Positions 24,469 to 33,471 of a stretch of DNA of 36,991 nucleotides are shown one piece after another. The notes under the pieces are model-generated. The model was not told where the DNA came from and made no database searches. It saw only the letters and a list, made by a program, of their open reading frames with translations. The DNA is from Flavobacteriales bacterium (GTDB taxonomy: Bacteria > Bacteroidota > Bacteroidia > Flavobacteriales > Flavobacteriaceae), in assembly GCA_004214185.1 (NCBI GenBank), contig SGZG01000013.1, positions 1 to 36,991 of the forward strand. Direction: 5' to 3'. Each line of letters opens with the position of its first letter. The first letter of the stretch is position 1. The translations under genes and the position numbers were made by a program.

Positions 24469-26133
24469 ATGAACAACGAATTATTTGATTTTCCTTTTTA
24501 CAGATGGGAAAAAGAACTCTCTGACAAGCCTTTTTTAAAGCAACCTTTTGGAGATTTATGGGAAAGTTACACTTGGAATGAGGTAGGATTAATGGCTAGA
24601 AAACTATCCAATGGTTTAAAAAGCTTAGGTCTTGAAAAAAATAGTCATATTGGTCTTGTTTCAAAAAACTGTAGAGAATGGATTATAGCTGATCTGGCAA
24701 TTTCCATGGCAGGATATATTTCAGTCCCTTTTTTTCCAACTCTTAATTCAAAAGAAATAAATAATCTTTTAACTTTTGGTGATGTAAAAGCTCTTTTTGT
24801 AGGTAAACTTGAAAATTGGGAGGAAATGAAAAAAGGAGTTGATTTAGAAATGCCAATTATTGCTTTTCCGAATTATAAAAATCATTCAGTAGTTGACACT
24901 GGTCATCAGTGGTATGATTTCATAAATAAGTTTGAGCCTCAAACTGAAGACTTTAAACCAAAACTAAAAGACATTTGGACTATTATTTTTACATCTGGTA
25001 CAACTGGAGACCCAAAAGGAGTTGTATTAACTTACGAAACACTTTTTAATACCAAAAGAATTACTGAAGACGGCAACCCATTAAAAGTTGATTTAAAAGG
25101 AAACAATAGCTTTATTTCTTATATGCCACTTAATCATATTTTTGAAAGAGTAGTTATAGAACATGTAGCTTTTAGGTATGGTGGAACAATTTCATTTGTT
25201 GAGTCTCTGGAAACATTTGCACAAAATCTTAATGATATTCAGCCAACAGCATTTCAAGGAGTTCCAAGAATTTATGCAAAATTTCAAGAAAAGATTCTCA
25301 TGAAAATGCCTCAAGAAAAGCTTGATAAATTATTAAAAATTCCTGTTATTTCTTGGCTAATAAAAACAAAATTAAAAAAAGCTCTTGGTATGTCTAAAGC
25401 TAAGGCACTTGTAACTGGAGCAGCTGCAATGCCTCTAGAGCTTTTAAATTGGTACAAAAAAATAGGGATTTACATAACCAATGGGTATGGGATGACTGAA
25501 AATTGTGCTACATGTACAAATCTAAACCCATATCAACCACTCGGTGTAGGATCTGTCGGAAAGCCAACACCAGGTGTAGATTTAAAAATTAGTGAACAAG
25601 GAGAAATCTTAATGAGAGGACCATTTATTTTAACTTGTTATTATAAAAATGAAGAAGTTACCAATGAAACAATAAAAGATGGGTGGCTTCATACTGGTGA
25701 TAAAGGTTATATAGATGACGATGGATTTTTATATATAACAGGTAGAATTAAAGATATGTTTAAAACTTCAAAAGGAAAATACATTGAACCTGGTGTGTTA
25801 GAGGCTTATTTTGGAGATGTAACTGAATTTACCCAAATATGTGTGGTTGGTTTAGGATGTGACCAGCCTTTATTATTAGCAGTTCCCTCTGAATCTGCTT
25901 TGAAAGATAAAGATTCAACAAACTCTAAAATTTCTAAAATTTTAGAAAAAGTAAACAGTAGTCTAGACAACTATAAAAGGATGTCTAAAGTTGTTTTTGT
26001 TAAAGAAGATTGGCTTCCAGAAAACGGAATGACAACTCCCACTCTTAAAATTAAAAGATCAAAAATTGATGAAAAATTTTCTAATCAGTATAATAACTGG
26101 TTAAAAATTAAGGAGGATGTCGTTTGGGAATAA
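24469..26133 (+). CDS. AMP-forming acyl-CoA synthetase (long-chain type)
   Basis: 554-residue ANL-superfamily ligase that activates a carboxylic acid to its CoA thioester via the acyl-adenylate. The P-loop-like motif is FTSGTTGDPKGV (174-185). YGMTENCATC, GWLHTGDKGYID and GRIKDMFKTSKGKYIEP carry the ATP-, hinge- and lysine-containing motifs of long-chain acyl-CoA synthetases (the Faa/FadD15 style with KTSKGKY). It lacks a signal peptide. Divergent from the carboxylase unit, it is the probable entry enzyme of the pathway. Confidence 0.93.
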   Translation: MNNELFDFPFYRWEKELSDKPFLKQPFGDLWESYTWNEVGLMARKLSNGLKSLGLEKNSHIGLVSKNCREWIIADLAISMAGYISVPFFPTLNSKEINNLLTFGDVKALFVGKLENWEEMKKGVDLEMPIIAFPNYKNHSVVDTGHQWYDFINKFEPQTEDFKPKLKDIWTIIFTSGTTGDPKGVVLTYETLFNTKRITEDGNPLKVDLKGNNSFISYMPLNHIFERVVIEHVAFRYGGTISFVESLETFAQNLNDIQPTAFQGVPRIYAKFQEKILMKMPQEKLDKLLKIPVISWLIKTKLKKALGMSKAKALVTGAAAMPLELLNWYKKIGIYITNGYGMTENCATCTNLNPYQPLGVGSVGKPTPGVDLKISEQGEILMRGPFILTCYYKNEEVTNETIKDGWLHTGDKGYIDDDGFLYITGRIKDMFKTSKGKYIEPGVLEAYFGDVTEFTQICVVGLGCDQPLLLAVPSESALKDKDSTNSKISKILEKVNSSLDNYKRMSKVVFVKEDWLPENGMTTPTLKIKRSKIDEKFSNQYNNWLKIKEDVVWE

Positions 26134-26443
26134 AACATGGTAATTTTTATATTAATTATCAATCGTTTTTTTCACTGGTTTATATCTCAAATATTTTTCT
26201 GTTTTTCTTTAAAATTTAACCAAAAAATAATTTCACAATCTATTTAACAGATTATTGATAACATAATTTTAAGTGTTATATTTTATTAATTTAATTAAAC
26301 AAAATACCTCTTTTTATGTATTTAGTATTTTTTTACTATTTTTAGTATGATATTGATATTTAAAAAAAACAACAACATTAATATCTAAGATTATTTAAAA
26401 TTAATCTTACAACAAAATTTAATTAAACCAAAACAAAACAATT
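26134..26443. other. 310-base intergenic region before the TonB-dependent receptor
   Basis: Very AT-rich, with no open frame of note. It holds only weak inverted repeats after the ligase stop (for example ATAACA...TGTTAT near 26259-26280, followed by a T-rich stretch), the palindromic operator at 26322-26339 with one extra half-site TTAGTA at 26342-26347, and a roughly 100-base A-rich leader. No convincing -33/-7 pair could be fixed. Confidence 0.6.
26322..26339 (+). promoter_or_regulatory. Palindromic operator (site 2, TonB receptor)
   Basis: TTAGTA-TTTTTT-TACTAT, one mismatch from the TTAGTA-N6-TACTAA palindrome, 104 bases upstream of the receptor start. A third half-site TTAGTA follows 20 bases after the first, on the same helical face. 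Confidence 0.55.
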
Positions 26444-29167
26444 ATGAAATTCAAATTTTATTTATCAAGTTTAATTTTTTTGCTTGCATCATTTATGATG
26501 ATTAATGCACAAACTAATGCAGTAAAAGGAAAAATTACTGATGGAGTTGACCCGCTCTATGGTGTGAACGTTATTATTCAAGGAACGACAAATGGAGTTG
26601 CAACTGATGATAACGGGAATTTTGCTTTATCATCTGATCAAGATCTTCCTTGGACACTTGAGATTAGTTCACTTGGGTTTGAAAGCCAAACAGTTTTAGT
26701 AAACTCATTCAATCAAGTTATTTCTGTTTCACTAGGTACTGGAGAATCTTTGGATGAAGTGATAGTATCTGGATCAAGAAAACCAGAAAAAGCTATTAAC
26801 GCAGCCTCTTCAATACAAACAATTGGAGCAAAAGAAGTTGAAAGAAAATCTTCATTTAATTCTTTAAAATTATTGGATGATTTAGTTGGTGTTCAAATTG
26901 ATCAACATGGTGCTAGTAGAACGAGTATAGCTTTAAGAGATAATGTAGATCTTTTTACAACTTCTACGCTGGTAATGTTAGACTACAGAGCACTTAATCA
27001 AACTGGAATTGATTTCTTTGATGCAGATGCAAGTAACTTAAGTAATCTTGATATTGAAAAAGTGGAAGTTGTGTTGGGACCTGCCTCTGCTCTGTATGGA
27101 CCAGGTGTCGGAGCTGGTGTAGTTCACTATCTAAGTAAAGATCCATTTAAACACCCTGGAACATCAATTAGTCTCCAATCAGGAGGATTCGAAAAAGCAG
27201 GTAGTTTTGACATGAATATGTTTAAGATGAATTTTAGACATGCTGTGAGTAATGATGAAAATACATCAGGATATAAATTTAATTTGAAGTTTGTTGAAAA
27301 TGAAGACTTCGATTATCCTGCCAGCTCAACATCTCAAATTGTAAATGAGGTTAAAGATGCTAACACTGGAAGGTTATTAAGAACAATTGATGGAATTGTT
27401 GATAGAAGTTTTCAAAGAGGAGCTGATGCTACTTATTATTATAGACCATCAAATAATTTTTCTCTAACTACAACCGGAGGAATTTCTGAGATTGGAACGA
27501 ATATTTTAATTAGCTCAACAGGAGAAACAAGAGCTCAACAAATATCATCTTTTTTTCAAACAAGACTTCAAGCTGGAAATTTGTTTATGCAATACAGCAT
27601 TTCAGATGTAAAAAATCCTAAAGAAGATGATAAAAGAGGATTCAATTATAGAACTGGATTAAGCTCGGGTGTTGAAAGTAGACAGTCTAATTTTCAACTA
27701 CAATATGAACTCTCTTTTGATAAAATTAATACCAGTATGTCAGTTGGAGTTGAATCTCAAAATGCTAACTTTGAGTCATACAAACAAACATTTGGGAGAT
27801 ATGAAGATGAAGACAACTATAGAATATATGGAGCTTATTTTTCAACAAAAACTGATATAAGTGATAAACTAAACTTGCAACTAGCTGGAAGATATGACAA
27901 ATACCCAGCAATGGGAGAAAATTCATTTTCACCAAGAATAGCTTTAGTTTACAAACCTTCTCAAAAACATTCTACAAGATTAACTTACAACAAAGTGTTT
28001 ATACCTGTAACTGCTTTAAATATGTTTGTTGATTTACCAGTTTCTCAACTTCCAGGAGGAGTTGCGAATGTATGGATATATGGAAATAAAAATGCACAAA
28101 CATTTTCCAATCCCTCTACAACATGGTTTATACCAGGATTACCATCAAATCCAGGTGTAGGGATGCCTATAGCAACAGCATTTGCAGTTACTACTGCATC
28201 AGTTGCTCCTGCTTTAATAGGAACTCCGTTACAAGGATTTATTCCATTTTTAACTGATCAAATGACACTTGCAGGTGTGGCTGGACTTGGTGCCTTTTCT
28301 CAAGGAGCTATGGTAACTTCATCAGGACAACCATTTGGACCACTTGAAGGTGGGGATTCTGCAAAATTAGGTAAAGAAAGTCACTATGAATTTGGATACA
28401 AAGGAATGTTATCTGATAAAATGACTTTAAATGTAAATGTATACAATACTACTAAAGAAAACTTTGTAGGAATTGAACAATTAAGCCCACTTGTTGCGTT
28501 AACAAATTTAGGAACTGATCTTGGAAACACATTACGTCCATTTTTTACAGCAGCTTTAACTCCACAATATGGACCTATTTTTGGAGCTGCCTATGCTGAT
28601 GCTTTAGCAAATGCCTATGTTGCCGCTGGTAATGGGGTTGCTGCAATGGGACCAATTGGAACAGTTGAAACTGATCAAGCACCAGACAATGGAAAGCCAA
28701 ACGTAATGCTTGGATACAAAAATTTTGGTAAAGTTAAATACTGGGGATTTGAAGGAGCATTAAAATATAGAGCTAATGAAAATTTAGCTTTATTTGCAAA
28801 TTACTCTACAGTAACTCAGACTGAATTTAAGGGTGAAGATATTAGTGCAGATCCCAATTCAACAGATAGCTTTCACCTAAACCATTCAAAGGACAGATTA
28901 AAATTAGGATTTGCTTATGACAACGATAAATGGAATTACGGAGCTACTTTCAAATATGATGGTGGTTTTGAAGCAAGTTCAGGTGCCTTTTACTCTGGAA
29001 CTGTTGACAGCAGAAATATAATTGATGCACAATTAGGATACAGACTAACAACAAAAACAAAGTTAGGAATGAATGTTCTTAATTTAATGGATACTCATTA
29101 TAGCTTATTTCCAAATATGCCTCAGTTAGGAAGACAAGTGATGTTTTCATTAAAACATGACTTTTAA
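26444..29167 (+). CDS. TonB-dependent outer-membrane receptor
   Basis: 907 residues. A signal peptide (about 1-22, ending MINAQ) is followed by a carboxypeptidase-regulatory-like beta-sandwich (about 26-110: VKGKITDGVDPLYGVNVIIQGT), the plug (about 120-225, with VEVVLGPASALYGPGVGAGVVHYLSK) and a 22-strand barrel ending in the terminal aromatic KHDF. No SusD-type lipoprotein follows, so it is not a polysaccharide utilisation pair. Two predicted surface loops (about 560-640 and 697-750) are rich in Ala, Gly, Pro and hydrophobic residues, which is unusual and may mark a hydrophobic ligand. It sits between the acyl-CoA ligase and the flavin oxidoreductase gene and carries operator site 2. Confidence 0.95.
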   Translation: MKFKFYLSSLIFLLASFMMINAQTNAVKGKITDGVDPLYGVNVIIQGTTNGVATDDNGNFALSSDQDLPWTLEISSLGFESQTVLVNSFNQVISVSLGTGESLDEVIVSGSRKPEKAINAASSIQTIGAKEVERKSSFNSLKLLDDLVGVQIDQHGASRTSIALRDNVDLFTTSTLVMLDYRALNQTGIDFFDADASNLSNLDIEKVEVVLGPASALYGPGVGAGVVHYLSKDPFKHPGTSISLQSGGFEKAGSFDMNMFKMNFRHAVSNDENTSGYKFNLKFVENEDFDYPASSTSQIVNEVKDANTGRLLRTIDGIVDRSFQRGADATYYYRPSNNFSLTTTGGISEIGTNILISSTGETRAQQISSFFQTRLQAGNLFMQYSISDVKNPKEDDKRGFNYRTGLSSGVESRQSNFQLQYELSFDKINTSMSVGVESQNANFESYKQTFGRYEDEDNYRIYGAYFSTKTDISDKLNLQLAGRYDKYPAMGENSFSPRIALVYKPSQKHSTRLTYNKVFIPVTALNMFVDLPVSQLPGGVANVWIYGNKNAQTFSNPSTTWFIPGLPSNPGVGMPIATAFAVTTASVAPALIGTPLQGFIPFLTDQMTLAGVAGLGAFSQGAMVTSSGQPFGPLEGGDSAKLGKESHYEFGYKGMLSDKMTLNVNVYNTTKENFVGIEQLSPLVALTNLGTDLGNTLRPFFTAALTPQYGPIFGAAYADALANAYVAAGNGVAAMGPIGTVETDQAPDNGKPNVMLGYKNFGKVKYWGFEGALKYRANENLALFANYSTVTQTEFKGEDISADPNSTDSFHLNHSKDRLKLGFAYDNDKWNYGATFKYDGGFEASSGAFYSGTVDSRNIIDAQLGYRLTTKTKLGMNVLNLMDTHYSLFPNMPQLGRQVMFSLKHDF

Positions 29168-29185
29168 AAAATTAATTTAATTGGT

Positions 29186-29221
29186 AAAAAAAGAGTAATA
29201 GAAATATTGCTCTTTTTTTTT
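29186..29221 (+). terminator. Rho-independent terminator after the TonB receptor
   Basis: Stem AAAAAAAGAGTAAT (29186-29199) pairs with ATTGCTCTTTTTTT from 29206, with one G-U pair and a 6-base loop, and runs into a tract of nine T. It lies 18 bases after the receptor stop. Confidence 0.8.
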
Positions 29222-29290
29222 ACATTCTAAATACATCTGTACTTAATTTCAAAAAATTGAATATAGATGTATCAATTTCAAATAAATTAA

Positions 29291-29308
29291 ATAGTATATT
29301 TATACTAA
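29291..29308 (+). promoter_or_regulatory. Palindromic operator (site 3, nitronate-monooxygenase-like gene)
   Basis: ATAGTA-TATTTA-TACTAA, one mismatch from the shared palindrome, 12 bases before the ATG at 29321. Confidence 0.6.
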
Positions 29309-29320
29309 ATCTTAATTAAA

Positions 29321-30298
29321 ATGAATAAACCAAAATTTATAAATGAACTTAGTATACCAGCTGTTGCAGCTCCAATGTTCTTGATTTCAGGACCTGAACT
29401 TGTTATAGAATGTTGTAAAAATGGGATTGTTGGAACTTTTCCAGCTTTGAATCAAAGAACATCTGAAGGATTTGAAGAATGGTTAATTCAGATTAAAACT
29501 GAACTAGACGAGTTTGAAAAAGAAACTGGGAAAAAAGCGGCTCCATATGGTGTAAATTTGATTGTCCATAATACCAATCCAAGGGTTCAAGCTGACTTGA
29601 TGCTTTGTGTTAAACACAAAGTTCCAATAATTATAACTTCTCTTGGAGCAGTTAGTCAATTGGTTGATGCCGTTCACTCTTATGGAGGTTTAGTCTTTCA
29701 TGATGTCATCAAAAAAAGGCATGCTGAAAAAGCAGCAGAGGCAGGAGTTGATGGTTTGATCTTAGTTGCTGCAGGAGCAGGAGGACATGGAGGAACACTA
29801 AATCCAATTCCTTTTATTGCAGAGGTTAAAAAGTTTTTTAATAAAACAATACTTCTTTCAGGTTGCATTTCCAATGGTCGTGATATAGCTTCAGCAAAAC
29901 AAATGGGTGCTGATTTGGCATACATGGGAACTAGATTTATTAATACAAAAGAAAGTAAAGCTGATGATGCATATAAAGAAATGATCATCAATTCAAAAGC
30001 TGAGGATATTGTATACACTGCTGCAGTTTCTGGAGTTAGTGCTAATTTTTTAAGACCAAGTCTAGAATCTATGGGAATCACCGAAGAAATGTGGGGGAAT
30101 TCTAAAAAAATTGATTTTGGGAGTGAGTTGGACGCAGCAAAAGCTGAAGCTAAGGCATGGAAAACAATTTGGTCTGCAGGACAAGGTGTAACAACAATTG
30201 AAAACGATCTTTCAGTAAAAGATTTAACTGAATCATTAAAAGAAGAATTTATATCTTCAATTAATGAACAAAAAAATCTATTAGATACCTACAATTGA
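29321..30298 (+). CDS. Nitronate monooxygenase / NAD(P)H-dependent flavin oxidoreductase
   Basis: 325-residue FMN TIM-barrel protein of the 2-nitropropane dioxygenase superfamily. PAVAAPMFLISGPELV (13-28), the PIIITSLGAV stretch and the FMN-phosphate motif AGAGGHGG (151-158) are diagnostic. Family members include true nitronate monooxygenases, enoyl reductases (FabK) and the steroid-ring enzyme IpdC; annotation by name alone is unsafe. In a beta-oxidation island with its own copy of the shared operator, a CoA-thioester redox role seems likelier than nitroalkane detoxification. The 3' end overlaps the convergent acetoacetyl-CoA synthetase gene by 10 bases. Confidence 0.9.
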   Translation: MNKPKFINELSIPAVAAPMFLISGPELVIECCKNGIVGTFPALNQRTSEGFEEWLIQIKTELDEFEKETGKKAAPYGVNLIVHNTNPRVQADLMLCVKHKVPIIITSLGAVSQLVDAVHSYGGLVFHDVIKKRHAEKAAEAGVDGLILVAAGAGGHGGTLNPIPFIAEVKKFFNKTILLSGCISNGRDIASAKQMGADLAYMGTRFINTKESKADDAYKEMIINSKAEDIVYTAAVSGVSANFLRPSLESMGITEEMWGNSKKIDFGSELDAAKAEAKAWKTIWSAGQGVTTIENDLSVKDLTESLKEEFISSINEQKNLLDTYN

Positions 30299-32151
30299 TT
30301 TTTGTAAAACTCTCTAAACCAATCTATAGATTCTGGATTTTTTAAAGAATCTTTACTAACAGAATCTTTTTGATCTAAACCAGACAATATCTTTTTAATA
30401 GGAACTTCAACTTTTTTACCACTTATTGTGTAAGGAATGTCTGGTGTTTGAAAAATCAAATCTGGAACGTGCCTTGGAGAGTATTTCTGTCTAATTATAG
30501 CTTTCAATTCATCCTTTTTAATCAACATGTTGGATTTTACAAACAAAATTAAACTGTTTTTGCCTGTGTTATCTAAATGAATAATTAAACTATCTTCAAC
30601 GTAACTTAAGTCTTTAATTGCACTGTAAATTTCAGAGGTACCTATTCTAACTCCAGATCTGTTTAGGGTTGAATCAGATCTTCCGTGAACTATAATACCT
30701 CCACTTGATGTCTCTGTTACCCAATCTCCATGACTCCATACTTTATTAAATTTAGAGAAATAACTCTTTTTATATTTTTCTTGATTTGTATCGTCCCAAA
30801 AACACAACGGCATAGATATAAAAGGTTTTGACAAAACCAATTCACCCATTTTATTTTTAATTTCTTTACCATTATCATCCCACACTTCAATGGATGCCCC
30901 AAGCATCTTACACTGAATTTCTCCAGGAATGACTTTATCGTTTGGATTTCCACCAATAAATGCTGTGCAAACATCAGTACCACCACTTAAAGAAATAATG
31001 TGTGATTTAGGAAAAATTTTACTAAGTCCAATATTGGTTTCTTTAAATAAAGGAGAACCTGTTGAACCAACAGTTTTAATGAATGAAAAATCATCAGATA
31101 TAAGTTCTTTTGGAGGAACAGACAATTGGGTTTGATAAAAAACTGCACCATGTCCAAAATGATTGATTTTTGATTTTTTTGCAAATCTCCATAAAACACC
31201 ACTGTCTGGATAGACTGGTGAACCGTTGTAAATACACAAAGTTGAACCAAGTAAAAGACTACTTAAAGCGTAATTCCACATCATCCAACCTGTTGTAGAA
31301 TACCAGAAATAAGAATCTGTAGAATCGACATTTTGGTGAATAGCTAAAGCTTTATAATGTTCTAAAATCATTCCTCCTGTTCTATGAACAATTGCTTTAG
31401 GTTTACCAGTTGTTCCAGAGGAAAATAATATCCAAATTGGATGATTGAAATCAACCGAAATGAAATTTAAACTATTTTTTTTTGAATCGTTTAAAAAAGT
31501 TGATTTTGAACATAAATCTATAGATGACGAGATAGAATCAATAGAATTTTTAAGTTTTGTGACTTTTGACTTAAGACTGTAATTTCTGCCTCCATAAGAA
31601 TAATCTGAATGATAAAACAAAAATTTTGGTTGGATTTGATTAAACCTATCATATACAGAATCGTATCCAAAATCTGGCGAACAAGAAGACCATACTGCCC
31701 CAATTGAATTTGTAGCAAGAAAAGCAGCAACGGTCTCTGGCGTGTTTGAGCAATATCCAACTACCCTATCTCCTACTCCGACCTTATTTTTGACTAGTAT
31801 ATTTTGAAATTCTAAAGTTTTATTTTTTAAAGAATTCCAAGAAATCTCAATGTAAGTTCCACTTTCATCTTGATACTTTATGGCAGGAGAGGTTAATTTA
31901 TCATTCTTAAAAATATTTTTGGAATAGCTAATTTTTGAATTAGTAAACCAAGAAGAATTAATAAAATTTTCATTGAATTTATAAATTGTCTCTGGTTTTT
32001 TTTCAAATTCAATTTCAAAGAAGTTTACTATTGATTCCCAGAAATCAGACATTTCATTAATGCTCCATTTATGAAGTTCCTTGTAAGAATCAAAAACTAA
32101 ATTATGGTTTAATTTTAAATGGTCTATATATCTATTTAAAATCGTTTTCAA
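30289..32151 (-). CDS. Acetoacetyl-CoA synthetase
   Basis: 620-residue ANL ligase that activates acetoacetate to acetoacetyl-CoA with ATP. LNRYIDHLKLNHN and the N-terminal LHKWSI...FWESIVNFF, together with IGAVWSSCSPDFGYDSVYDRF, distinguish acetoacetate-CoA ligase from acetyl-CoA synthetase. The P-loop ILFSSGTTGKPKAIVHRTGG, YSTTGWMMWNY and the C-terminal SGKKVEVPIKKIL (with the adenylation lysine) are present. It would salvage acetoacetate released by the pathway or by ketone-body/leucine breakdown and feed the thiolase. It follows a small membrane protein gene by 10 bases. Confidence 0.93.
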   Translation of the reverse strand: MKTILNRYIDHLKLNHNLVFDSYKELHKWSINEMSDFWESIVNFFEIEFEKKPETIYKFNENFINSSWFTNSKISYSKNIFKNDKLTSPAIKYQDESGTYIEISWNSLKNKTLEFQNILVKNKVGVGDRVVGYCSNTPETVAAFLATNSIGAVWSSCSPDFGYDSVYDRFNQIQPKFLFYHSDYSYGGRNYSLKSKVTKLKNSIDSISSSIDLCSKSTFLNDSKKNSLNFISVDFNHPIWILFSSGTTGKPKAIVHRTGGMILEHYKALAIHQNVDSTDSYFWYSTTGWMMWNYALSSLLLGSTLCIYNGSPVYPDSGVLWRFAKKSKINHFGHGAVFYQTQLSVPPKELISDDFSFIKTVGSTGSPLFKETNIGLSKIFPKSHIISLSGGTDVCTAFIGGNPNDKVIPGEIQCKMLGASIEVWDDNGKEIKNKMGELVLSKPFISMPLCFWDDTNQEKYKKSYFSKFNKVWSHGDWVTETSSGGIIVHGRSDSTLNRSGVRIGTSEIYSAIKDLSYVEDSLIIHLDNTGKNSLILFVKSNMLIKKDELKAIIRQKYSPRHVPDLIFQTPDIPYTISGKKVEVPIKKILSGLDQKDSVSKDSLKNPESIDWFREFYKNQL

Positions 32152-32161
32152 GCCTTAAAAA

Positions 32162-32515
32162 CTAATAACTGATTAAAAAATAAAGAGTTAAAATAAAAAA
32201 TAAGCTATGAAGAAAGGCTATTTTTAAGTCTCTAGTTTGCTTTGAATAAAATGAAATTACTACAGAAAGTGAAACCAAAAAATGAAACACTCCAAATACA
32301 ATTAAAAAAGGTTTGTGCAAAACTGTGTTATCAAAATCTAAGACAACTAAAAGGGCAAAAACTGCAATGCTAACAGCAGCAGCACCGTACATTCTTGCTG
32401 ATGTGATAAGTGAATTACTAGCGCTTTTATAAGCTTGTATTAGCTTTGGATTAATCAATAAAATTGATCCTACAAGCAGCTCTAAAATCCCAGTTACAAG
32501 TATAAATATTTTCAT
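32162..32515 (-). CDS. Small four-helix membrane protein (117 aa), unknown function
   Basis: 117 residues with four hydrophobic segments (about 3-22, 45-62, 68-88, 98-116). Short polar links include INPKLIQAYKSASNS and YSKQTRDLK. No motif that I recognise; the size and topology recall DoxX/DUF4345-like small membrane proteins. It is transcribed ahead of acetoacetyl-CoA synthetase and diverges from the hydroxylase operon, sharing the operator at 32558. A role in membrane handling of the substrate is only a guess. Confidence 0.75.
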   Translation of the reverse strand: MKIFILVTGILELLVGSILLINPKLIQAYKSASNSLITSARMYGAAAVSIAVFALLVVLDFDNTVLHKPFLIVFGVFHFLVSLSVVISFYSKQTRDLKIAFLHSLFFILTLYFLISY

Positions 32516-32557
32516 AATTATTAAGTTGTTCTCATTTTTAAGTTAATTAAAATCTAA

Positions 32558-32575
32558 TTAGTATTAATTTACTAC
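32558..32575. promoter_or_regulatory. Palindromic operator (site 4, hydroxylase operon and divergent unit)
   Basis: TTAGTA-TTAATT-TACTAC, one mismatch from the shared palindrome. It sits in the 71-base divergent region, 11 bases before the hydroxylase ATG and 42 bases from the start of the 117-aa membrane protein gene. The latter distance almost equals that at the MDR operon (41 bases). Confidence 0.6.
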
Positions 32576-32586
32576 TTTTATAATTA

Positions 32587-33468
32587 ATGGATCAAGAAAC
32601 TATAAGCAAATTAATTCCAGTTGCTGCTCTTTTAATTTTAGGAGGACTTGAAGCCATTGGCGGACTGTATTTTCATGATAAACGTTCTAAAAATGACATT
32701 ACCATAGAACTGGCTTGCTTAACTGTTCTTCCTACATTAATACAACCTGCAATTTTAGCTTTTGTGCTATTTACAATGGACTCTTGGTTTTTTTCTTATG
32801 AAGATTTGTTTATTAATTCTCATTTTCTATGGCATGTGTTGGCTTTTCTAATATTAGATGATTTAACTCAATACCTTTGGCATAGATTCTCACACGAAAA
32901 TCCTTTTATGTGGAAACTCCACAGGCCTCATCATGTGGTTGAAGAAATGGGTGTTTTAGTAACTTACAGAAACGCTTTCATGTATTATGCTTTTATGCCT
33001 GGTTTATGGTTTACAGGTATTCTTATTTTTTTAGGAATGACCGAAGTTTATCTTTACTACTTGCCTATTAAGATGACTGTCATAATAGCTGCTCATAGTG
33101 AAACAAAATGGGATAGATTTTTATATAAATACAAAGTTCTCCACCCTTTAGCTTGGATTATTGAAAGAACCATTTCAACTCCAAGTACTCATTATGCACA
33201 TCATGGTTTGACTTCTGAAGATGGAGTTTCAAATCCTAACGGTAATTATGGAAATCTTCTTTTTTTCTGGGACATTTTGTTTGGAACTGCCAAAATCACT
33301 AGAAAATATCCAACCAAGTTTGGAGCTTGGAATAAGATGAAAGAACCTTGGTATGTTCAATTAATGTTCCCTATTTTAAGATCCAAAGACTCCAGAAGTG
33401 AACTTAGTTCCATAAAAACAAATATGGATTATGATCCTTCTAAGGATTATAAGGACTTTGATAGTTGA
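32587..33468 (+). CDS. Membrane di-iron hydroxylase (sterol desaturase / fatty acid hydroxylase superfamily)
   Basis: 293 residues with four to five membrane spans. The di-iron histidine clusters are complete: HRFSH (99-103), HRPHH (112-116), a lone H170 and HYAHH (202-206). This family hydroxylates or desaturates sterols, fatty acids, carotenoids or alkylglycerol ethers using O2. The substrate is unknown here; the context of CoA-linked catabolism suggests hydroxylation of an unactivated carbon in a lipid-like compound. First gene of a dense operon with 3, 2, 0 and -4 base spacings. Confidence 0.92.
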   Translation: MDQETISKLIPVAALLILGGLEAIGGLYFHDKRSKNDITIELACLTVLPTLIQPAILAFVLFTMDSWFFSYEDLFINSHFLWHVLAFLILDDLTQYLWHRFSHENPFMWKLHRPHHVVEEMGVLVTYRNAFMYYAFMPGLWFTGILIFLGMTEVYLYYLPIKMTVIIAAHSETKWDRFLYKYKVLHPLAWIIERTISTPSTHYAHHGLTSEDGVSNPNGNYGNLLFFWDILFGTAKITRKYPTKFGAWNKMKEPWYVQLMFPILRSKDSRSELSSIKTNMDYDPSKDYKDFDS

Positions 33469-33471
33469 TTT

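Noticed and set aside
30717-31250. Two 87-89-codon open frames on the same strand inside the acetoacetyl-CoA synthetase gene
   Set aside because: Out-of-frame shadows of a complete, well-conserved 620-residue protein; not frameshift fragments.
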